Under the pieces are notes generated by a model. It was not told the origin of the DNA. It made no database searches and was given only the letters and a program-made list of their open reading frames with translations. The translations under genes were made by a program, and so were the position numbers. Source: Ectocarpus siliculosus (taxonomy: Eukaryota; Sar; Phaeophyceae; Ectocarpales; Ectocarpaceae). From it: a DNA stretch of 13,551 bases. How positions within the stretch are numbered: position 1 is the first letter of the stretch; every line of letters begins with the position of its first letter. Shown here piece after piece: positions 8,280-13,551 of this stretch. The DNA is taken from NCBI GenBank assembly GCA_000310025.1, contig FN649013.1:1-13551 (forward strand), read 5' to 3'.

Positions 8280-8860
8280 TCGATCGTCGTTATCACAAGC
8301 CGGGACCTCCTCTACGCGCGCCGAAGCGACCACGTCAACCAATGGGCCTATGTGCTCTACGAAAATGGAAGTGGGGCTCTATTTTTCCCGACAAACTCAC
8401 TTGTCCATACCGAGCTGTCAATTTGTCAGCAAATTCACAATAGCAAAAGCCGGGCCACCGTGTGTCCCGCGGGAAAAAAACGCAGCCGCGGGTGGGTTGT
8501 GGCGGGGCTGTGCTGGGCGTGTGCAACTGGCCGCTGCCGAGGGAGAGCGTACCCCAGGGTCATGGTTTGGCCCGTTGGGTGCGTCGGCTAAAAGCCATCT
8601 CTCGTGTCACTAGTCCCGTAGCAGCACCGTGGCCGCCGCCGCCTCTGCGCGCACCGACCGCGGCAGACAGTGGTGTCTGGTGCACCGGATTTGTGTGCTG
8701 CACCACAACATACTGCCGAGCTGTACATTTTTCAGCAGTTTTCACATTAGCAACATTCAGCCCGCCGAACTTAAAGCGCGAGGCGCGGTGGGGTTGCGGC
8801 CGTCGCGATGAAGCATCGTGGTCCGATGGCCGCCGCCGCCTCTGCGCGCATTGACCGCGG
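8280..8860. repeat. degenerate direct repeats
   Basis: GGCCGCCGCCGCCTCTGCGC is at about 8632 and again at about 8826, each followed by a similar GACCGCGG context. A second pair, CCGAGCTGT...TCAGCA...TTCACA.TAGCAA, occurs near 8419 and 8716. The open frames across this part show no known motifs. Confidence 0.6.
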
Positions 8861-9430
8861 AAGTTTTCCAGGCTTCAACTTTGCGTGGCGGCCGAGACTG
8901 CCAATGCCAAAAGGCCTCGGGCACCTCGAGTACTACTGTAGCGCCCGGCACTGGTTCCAAACTAACTTCTAAAAGCTTAAAATTGAAGATTTTGACGTTT
9001 TGCTTTTTCGGCATGTGTCACCATGGCCAAGGCACACATTCCTACAAAGTTGGGGAGTCATCCGGCATTTCCATCGGCACTAAACGAGCAAAGGAATGGC
9101 AAAAGGGGGCTCCGTGGCCTCAAAAAGCTTGAAACCGGCCATTTTCAGCACCATGGATACCGACAACGTTGGTTGTTTTGCAGGAGGAATAGGTGCACGC
9201 ATGCCAGGCGTACATGTTCCCAAGTTTTCAAGCCTGAACTTTGCGTACGGACCGTGAACGCCATCGAGACGAGGATTCGTGCGCATGCAGTACTGCTGCT
9301 GTATCACCCAGAACTGGTTTCAAACTTGAATTAGAGCTGAAATTGCAAACGTTTGGCACTCTTCTCTATTGTGCTGTGTCACAATGACCAAGGAACACAC
9401 GTAAAATTTCAAACCTGAACGTGCGTAAAA
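8861..9430. repeat. imperfect tandem repeat, period 361 bp
   Basis: AAGTTTTCCAGGCTTCAACT (8861) corresponds to AAGTTTTCAAGCCTGAACT (9222), and TGTGTCACCATGGCCAAGG (9014) to TGTGTCACAATGACCAAGG (9375). Both are offset by exactly 361. The second unit stops near 9395, and a third start-like piece (CAAACCTGAACGTGCG) lies near 9410. No coding function is apparent. Confidence 0.7.
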
Positions 9431-9538
9431 GAACGGTCCTCGCTACTACTCACCCTCCCCCTCCTCAACCAACTTCCTCTTCTTACCACCCTTTTTCTCC
9501 TGTGGTACGCTAACACAAACATTCCCAGTAGACCAATC
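9431..9538. other. spacer left of the foldback element
   Basis: C/T-rich (CCTCCCCCTCCTC, TTCCTCTTCTTACC), with nothing else seen. It ends with CAATC (9534-9538), the left candidate target duplication of the foldback element. Confidence 0.4.
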
Positions 9539-9539
9539 T

Positions 9540-9610
9540 ATTAGATAAAATTAGACCATCTGATCAGTCAACGTTGACTATCCGCATGGATGGTCTAATT
9601 TCATCGATTA
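9540..9610. repeat. 71-bp palindromic end module A
   Basis: AAATTAGACCATC (9548-9560) and GATGGTCTAATTT (9589-9601) form the outer stem. The perfect palindrome GTCAACGTTGAC (9567-9578) is in the centre. The same module, also 71 bp, occurs in direct orientation at 10430-10500. Confidence 0.85.
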
Positions 9611-9984
9611 AAAGATATGCTCAGAGCTCGTTAGCTCCCGGCCGGATCACATGGGGTTAAGCTTTTATAATCACTGGGATCGAGAGTAGGGATCTCCGGG
9701 GACGGACCCCTTGCCATGCGTTGCTGTTTGGTAAACAAATGGCGGTTCTTGTGTAAGTGGACCACTGGGATTCGAACCCGTGCGTGGAACCTTGTGTAAG
9801 AAAGCTCTGACCATTAGAGAACCGCCATTCGTGTATCAAAACAGCAACGGATGGCAAGGGGTCCGTCCCCGGAGATCCCTACTCTCGATCCCAGTGATTA
9901 TAATAAAAGCTTAACCCCATGTGATCCGGCCGGGTGCTAACGAGCTCTGAGCATATCTTTTAATCGCGGAACTAGACCATCCGG
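9588..9984. repeat. foldback 1: near-perfect inverted repeat with tRNA-like loop
   Basis: Left arm 9588-9749 pairs with right arm 9818-9984, leaving a loop of about 68 bases. Matching landmarks are AAGATATGCTCAGAGCTCGT, GGCCGGATCACATGGGGTTA, GGATCTCCGGGGACGGACCC and, at the inner end, AATGGCGGTTCT (9738-9749) with AGAACCGCCATT (9818-9829). There are only a few substitutions and a 3-base indel in the middle of the arms. Divergence is highest near the outer tip (TCATCGATT against TCCGCGATT). Confidence 0.88.
9757..9826 (-). tRNA. tRNA-Val(UAC)-like pseudogene at the apex of foldback 1
   Basis: The minus strand shows an A-box-like CTAATGGTCAG (9807-9817) and a B-box GGGTTCGAATCCC (9767-9779). 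The anticodon loop CTTACAC (9794-9800, anticodon TAC) sits on a 5-bp stem GCTTT/AAGGT with two G-U pairs. The T stem has only three of five pairs and the acceptor stem does not pair in the normal way, so it is a tRNA-derived pseudogene and not a working tRNA. The internal Pol III promoter boxes look preserved. Confidence 0.6.
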
Positions 9985-10233
9985 AGAGAGAGTCAGCTTG
10001 AGGCTATTTTTGCTGCTTCGTTGAGAGGAGGGATCTCCGGGGCGTACATTACCCCTCGCCAGACGCCGCTGTTTGATAAACAAATGGTGATTCTTGTGTA
10101 AGGGGACCATTGGGATTCGAACCCGTGCGTGGATCCTTGCGCGAGAACGCGTTGACCATTAGACCACTGAGTCAGCGCTGACTAGCCGGATGGCCTAATT
10201 TTATGAACTAGCCGGATGGTCTAGTTCCGCGAT
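9963..10233. repeat. 271-bp segment bounded by a 22-bp perfect inverted repeat
   Basis: ATCGCGGAACTAGACCATCC followed by GG (9963-9984) is exactly inverted at 10212-10233. TTA lies immediately outside each end (9960-9962 and 10234-10236). This could be a small inner transposon of the 3-bp-duplication (PIF/Harbinger) kind or an outcome of arm rearrangement. The sequence is a variant of the outer terminal repeat. Confidence 0.65.
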
Positions 10234-10383
10234 TTAAGGATTCCCGCACGAAGTTCGAATACCGGCCGGATCACTTTTCTTTGCGTAGAATTACCATTGA
10301 CTGAGCAGCCGCGTTTGGCGAGGGGTCCGTCCCCGGAGATCTCTACGCTCAATCCCAGTGATTAAGCTTCAAATAGCCTCAAG
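9997..10383. repeat. foldback 2: more diverged inverted repeat
   Basis: CTTGAGGCTATTT (9997-10009) is inverted at 10371-10383. Inner pairings include GGATCTCCGGGG (10031-10042) with CCCCGGAGATCT (11 of 12), and ACCCCTCGCCA (10051-10061) with TGGCGAGGGGT (10316-10326). The right arm (10320-10430) is also a direct copy of foldback 1's right arm (9857-9960). The loop holds the second tRNA-like unit and a B-box-like AGTTCGAATACC near 10252. Confidence 0.75.
10102..10170 (-). tRNA. second tRNA-like pseudogene, related to the first
   Basis: It has the same B-box GGGTTCGAATCCC (10112-10124) and an A-box-like CTAATGGTCAACG, but the anticodon arm has diverged (loop about CTCGCGC) and its stem is poor. 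The 5' end runs directly into the GTCAGCGCTGAC palindrome at 10171-10182. It is probably a diverged copy of the first tRNA-like unit. Confidence 0.5.
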
Positions 10384-10429
10384 CCCATGTGATCCGGCCG
10401 GGTGCTAACGAGCTCTGAGCATATCTTTT

Positions 10430-10500
10430 ATTAGATAGAATTAGACCATCCATCTGATGAGTCAGCGCTGACTAGCCGGATGGTCTAATTTCATCGATTA
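10430..10500. repeat. 71-bp palindromic end module B
   Basis: AATTAGACCATCC (10439-10451) pairs with GGATGGTCTAATT (10478-10490). The centre is the perfect palindrome GTCAGCGCTGAC (10461-10472). Module A starts exactly 890 bp upstream. Confidence 0.85.
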
Positions 10501-10944
10501 CAATCGTGGTAACTCCACTCAATCCGATGTTCCCTCGCGTAAGCAACTGCTTTACTCCCGGGCCTACTTTTCCCGTCGATCAATTTCAAATAAAATCGAT
10601 CCAAAAAGTCCTTGTCCCCAGGATTCGCCGAGTGTAAAAACCGCTTGACGTTGTCGTGGAACGCAACTCTAACAGTCTTTGACAACAAAAAATACTGTGT
10701 ATCGAACGGTTGCTTCTAAAAGAGAGACATGTTTTTCCGAGAAAAAAAGGTACTCAGCGAACGGTTGTGCTGCTGCTCTGGTGGCGTGAGACACTCAGGC
10801 CAGGTCCTGTTTGTCAATATTCAAAGCTGAGTTCGTTCCCCCGTTTTGCTGAGACTCGATCGGAAGAACAAGAGACCAGGGTGTTGATTTGTGTACTTTG
10901 AAGAGCTCGTCTGTAGCGGTAGTGATTTTCTCCATCATCCGCAT
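10501..10944. other. stretch without a recognised gene
   Basis: It starts with CAATC, the right candidate target duplication of the foldback element. A minus-strand open frame (10491-10688, 65 residues: ...DKDFLDRFYLKLIDGK...) has a plausible composition but matches no family I know. It runs into the foldback element, so it could be a truncated exon or chance. Nothing else is seen up to the minisatellite repeat. Confidence 0.3.
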
Positions 10945-11435
10945 GACAGCGCTTGTTTTGTTGTTTTTGCACTCTGTGGAGGTTCCAGGACCACCCTTGG
11001 GGGAAGACTGGGTTAGCATGGCGTGCTTGTTCTGTTGTTTTTGACTCTCTGTGTATTAATCACCCTCAGCGGAGGACTGGCCTATCATGGCGTACTTGTA
11101 ATGTTTTTGCACTCTGTTTATGAACCACCCTTGGTGGAGGACTGGGCTAGCATGGCTTGCTTGTTTTGTTGTTTTTGCTTGTTTCCAGTGTGCCTTTTTT
11201 TTTGTCGTGTCCCCTTTATTGTGTCTTTTTTCCGCACGCTTCGTGCGTGCATCTTCCCTACCTCTCCTACCACCGAGTCCCACAGCGGACTTCGAACTGC
11301 TGGTTGTGTGGAACACAGACAGTTGGCACGATGACGACGTACGAAAAACAGTAGATGGCGGCCGCGCACATCTGACCCACCACAACGTTTCGCGCGGGCG
11401 TCCGACCTTGAAACAGAGTTTCGCACATCATGTTA
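10945..11435. repeat. minisatellite-bearing dispersed repeat, copy 2 (uninterrupted)
   Basis: Units start at about 10990, 11059 and 11124 after a partial one, sharing CTAGCATGGC and CTTGTTTTGTTGTTTTTGC with copy 1. The tail with TTGGCACGATGACGACGTAC, CGGCCGCGCACATCTGAC and GCGTCCGACCTTGAAAC aligns to 4710-4771 joined to 8203-8275. It therefore represents the empty site of the retrotransposon insertion. It ends a few bases before the probable Harbinger terminus. Confidence 0.85.
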
Positions 11436-11464
11436 TATATATACTTAGGGCCGTTTTAATCGAT

Positions 11465-11632
11465 GTCCAAAAATCCAAATTTTGTACAAATCTCCAAAAA
11501 AGCTCCGAAAATTTGGAACCCGCCGCTCCAAATTTTTGACATAAATTTGGAACGAAGTTGGGCCCGAAAATTTGGAGCCACTAGCTTCCAAATTTTGGAA
11601 GCCTTTTTGGAGCACTTTCCAAATCACCCTTA
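11465..11632. repeat. subterminal cluster of TCCAAATTT-type motifs in both orientations
   Basis: ATCCAAATTTT, AAAATTTGGAAC, CTCCAAATTTTT, AAATTTGGAAC, AAAATTTGGAGC and TTCCAAATTTTGG alternate in orientation over about 170 bp. This is the kind of subterminal array to which transposases of cut-and-paste elements bind. Confidence 0.6.
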
Positions 11633-11650
11633 CAGACGCACGCGCGGGCT

Positions 11651-11712
11651 GCGACGGCTGCAACACGAGTGCCCCTCACCAGCGACGTCTACAACACGAG
11701 TGCCCCTTACCA
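11651..11712 (+). repeat. two tandem 31-bp units
   Basis: CAACACGAGTGCCCCTCACC (11661-11680) and CAACACGAGTGCCCCTTACC (11692-11711) are preceded by GCGACGGCTG and GCGACGTCTA. The period is 31 bp, just upstream of the transposase start. Confidence 0.85.
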
Positions 11713-11742
11713 TAGGAAGCCAGCTAGGGTTGTGTTTGGGGC

Positions 11743-12592
11743 ATGGGCGACCATAGAAAGCGCGGCGCGGCTACAGAATGTAGTGGCTCCCTTCGCCCAC
11801 GGGCACGTGCTCGGCCAACACACACCCGGGATGTCCTCGACAAGCTCAAAGCAATAGCGGCGATTGTGCTGGTGCTGACTGTCGCCACATCGACTGTCGT
11901 TCAGCGCCTAACACCCAAGACGCGGCAACGTATCCACGAGCCGTGACGGCTGGTTTGGGACGAGCACTTAGAAGATGTGAGGCGCAGGATTCTGTTCCGA
12001 CGCATGTACAGGATGGAGGAGCACAGCTTCGACAAGCTCGCGGAACTTTTACGACCCATCCTCGAGCGCAACGACTTCTACGCAAGTAAGAGATATACCC
12101 ACACAGGGTGCGTCCGCGCGTGAGGAAGAGCGAGTAGGGTTAGGTTTCGTCAGGGTTGTCTTGCCGTCGCGAACACAGCCGCCGGTTTGCACTTGTATTT
12201 GCTGCTCACCGCTGATGTCCGAAAGATGAATTGGCACCGCCAGGGACATCAGCAGCGCAGGAGACGCCTTGGAGATGGCATGTGCGCTGATGTCCGTCCG
12301 GCGATGCGCCTGACAAGTGCTTGGGCTTCGAATTTACCGGTACATCCATGCTTGTATTCTTGTTGGTCGCGTGGTGCAGGGTTGCGCGCGAGCAGTGGAG
12401 CTGTGCCGGTGAAAATTCGGCTGGCAGTTGCGCTGTGCATGTTCGAGGGGCGTCATACATCGATGTCGGCTTGCTGTTCGGCATTTCGAAGGAGTCCGTC
12501 TTCCACATCATGTGGCAAGTGGTGGACGCCATCAACAACACGCCGACGGTGGGGCCGTTCTTTTTTCCCCAGACACCAGAGGAGTGCTCCCG
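11743..12592 (+). pseudogene. HARBI1-like (PIF/Harbinger) transposase, N-terminal half, decayed
   Basis: The first exon reads from ATG 11743. A TGA at 11944-11946 interrupts the frame, which continues as LVWDEHLEDVRRRILFRRMY and FDKLAELLRPILERNDFYA to a donor GCAA|GTAAGA at 12085/12086. An acceptor GTGCAG at 12374-12379 gives a 294-nt intron with matching phase (A plus GG). The second exon encodes LRASSGAVPVKIRLAVALCM, then ASYIDVGLLFGISKESVFHI and VDAINNTP, the helix-turn-helix region found before the DDE nuclease in HARBI1-like proteins. A one-base loss in the G run at 12447-12450 shifts the frame between those two peptides. The frame ends at TAA 12594-12596, which overlaps a possible donor CG|GTAAGC. 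The DDE catalytic half is not recognised. Confidence 0.75.
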
Positions 12593-13551
12593 GTAAGCGA
12601 AGGAGTGGGAGGTCGGTGCATGTTTGTTTGTATCATAGGTGTTGTACTTTAGTCGAACATCGTATGTGGTCTCCCATGCACTTCTACTATTGCGGGAAGG
12701 GGATCTCTGGCATTTTCCCCTGCATCCCCTCACTCAGCAACATGGAAGCGAACGTGTTGTGGAGTCCAAGAACGACTCTTACAGAGTGAGCGCCTGTGTG
12801 TTGCATGACATTTCGTAAATACCCAGTCCTACACTCAAAATTCCGGACAACAGCACGCAAAATTCAACAGGTTACTACTGCCTACCTCCGGCCCCGTACG
12901 GCGGTAGACTAGTGCTGTAGATTTTTTTCACCCTCCCAATAGGTTGACATCAGACCCATAAACGTGGTCAAAACGCGCGCGTCCACCCTTACGTTGGGAA
13001 GGTCAGCAACATTTTGTTGCATGCGGGAGGCGCTATCGCCCCCGAACCTTCATTTCGCCCGCCGATAAGGTAGTAAGCTACACCACGGCTGTACGAACCG
13101 TCCGCCACGCTCTGATGTACTGTTGTGTGTTTAAGGGCGTCTGTCCTCACACTCCTACGAAAAGAGTGTCACGTGTGTATGTCGACTCGGGTCATACAAG
13201 AGGGTAATGTGGAATAGCTTTGTTGTTGGAAAACGTACCTGCAAAGTAGGCTCGTGCGTTGCTACAAAATGCTCGTTTATACCACACCAACCAGAGAAGC
13301 GCCGTGTGATTTCCAGAGAAGGGGTGTGTGTGTGATCATCAGCTACATACATCGCAGCCCAAGAAAAAACTTTCTCTGTTTGTTCTTCTCTCTGGTTGGA
13401 GCTTTGATCTATGCACTGTAGACAACTCCAAAGCGTGTGATTTGTGGTCAGACTAGCACACGGAAGGGACAGGCGGCACCCCAGGCCCTCGCACAAAAGT
13501 ATGGAGAGGTTTACACATTGATCATCAATAGTGGTGTCTAGCCGCGTGTTG
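12593..13551. other. right end of window, no supported gene
   Basis: A peptide FYYCGKG (about 12680-12700) is faintly like the region after the first catalytic D of HARBI1-like transposases, but the surroundings do not support it. A stem GCAACA/TGTTGC lies near 13006-13020 and a short (GT)n run near 13324-13334. The 113-residue minus-strand open frame at 13155-13496 shows no domain or bias that makes it believable. Confidence 0.4.

Larger units (their letters stand above)
9539..10500. mobile_element. composite foldback element carrying tRNA-like sequences, unclassified
   Basis: The outer ends are imperfect inverted repeats. TATTAGATAAAATTAG... (9539-9560) matches the reverse complement of the right end, TAATCGATGAAATTAG..., at 19 of 22 positions without gaps. 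CAATC flanks both sides (9534-9538 and 10501-10505). Inside lie foldback 1 (9588-9984), foldback 2 (about 9997-10383), two tRNA-like sequences, an inner 22-bp perfect inverted repeat, and two 71-bp palindromic end modules in direct orientation. No protein is encoded, so it would depend on another element's transposase. A 5-bp duplication does not by itself assign a superfamily. Confidence 0.75.
11448..12600 (+). mobile_element. PIF/Harbinger-type DNA transposon remnant (left end and transposase)
   Basis: The left end is placed at TTA|GGGCCGTTTTAATC (TTA at 11445-11447). TTA-type 3-bp duplications and G-rich tips are usual for this superfamily, and similarity to the neighbouring repeat ends just before. 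The first 200 bp are full of TCCAAATTT/AAATTTGGA in both orientations, followed by the transposase exons. No matching right terminus is found in the window, so it is truncated or continues beyond. Confidence 0.55.

Noticed and set aside
7854-8591. 245-residue plus-strand open frame
   Set aside because: Its first half lies inside the LTR and is repeated exactly from 4860. It then crosses the LTR end and the target duplication into unrelated repeat, so it is not a gene.
8280-9430. CRISPR-like array
   Set aside because: Repeats are long (361 bp), imperfect and few, and the context is eukaryotic.
9757-9826. Functional tRNA gene
   Set aside because: The T stem has only three of five pairs and the acceptor stem does not form, although promoter boxes and the anticodon arm look tRNA-like.
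10430-10500. Hammerhead-ribozyme-like core: CTGATGA followed by a GTCAGC/GCTGAC stem
   Set aside because: The GAAA that must follow the stem is absent (TAGCC instead), and there is no third stem or properly placed cleavage triplet. The other two copies lack CTGATGA.
9540-10500. Modules A and B as a pair of very short LTRs
   Set aside because: They lack TG/CA ends, a primer site and a polypurine tract, and they are themselves palindromic, so inverted-repeat element ends explain them better.
12206-12733. 175-residue minus-strand open frame
   Set aside because: It lies antisense to the Harbinger-like exons, which have recognisable motifs and splice phases. It is a shadow.
12660-12789. DDE catalytic half of the Harbinger transposase
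   Set aside because: Only FYYCGKG is suggestive. No D-containing motifs follow in any frame, so I cannot support it.
13155-13496. 113-residue minus-strand open frame
   Set aside because: No recognisable domain, no supporting context and irregular composition; likely chance.

Overview
This is a repeat-rich, gene-poor piece of a eukaryotic nuclear genome. Spliceosomal GT..AG introns interrupt the recognisable genes. The gene types are a dynamin-superfamily atlastin/GBP-type GTPase, a Ty3/gypsy integrase and a PIF/Harbinger transposase, and much of the rest is nested mobile-element debris. The mix would suit a protist or alga, perhaps a stramenopile such as a brown alga, but that placement is a low-confidence inference from protein style alone. 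No rRNA, CRISPR array, operon or intact host gene is visible.

Layout. 1-384: G+T-rich, no gene seen. About 385-2940 (+): remains of an atlastin/GBP-like GTPase spread over at least four exons, with several frame lesions and no P-loop exon in the window. 3000-4280: no gene, two related short direct-repeat units and an AATAAA site. 4290-4771 plus 8203-8275: one copy of a minisatellite-bearing repeat, split by a 3,427-bp LTR retrotransposon (4772-8198, minus strand). A second, uninterrupted copy of that repeat at about 10945-11435 preserves the empty insertion site. 8280-9440: degenerate tandem repeats, including a 361-bp period. 9539-10500: a 962-bp composite inverted-repeat (foldback) element that carries two tRNA-like sequences. 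10501-10940: little recognisable. 11448-12600 (+): remains of a PIF/Harbinger-type transposon, with a nonsense codon, one intron and a frameshift. 12800-13551: nothing supported.

The two best finds are these. First, the LTR element has LTRs that look identical by eye, a tRNA-complementary primer site, a polypurine tract, a 4-bp target duplication and an empty-site paralog, yet its only recognisable coding sequence is a broken integrase. It looks like a recently inserted non-autonomous element mobilised in trans. Second, the foldback element has long arms closing on a tRNA-Val-like pseudogene, imperfect outer terminal inverted repeats flanked by CAATC, and internal palindromes that differ between copies by compensating changes. 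I do not recognise it as a named family.
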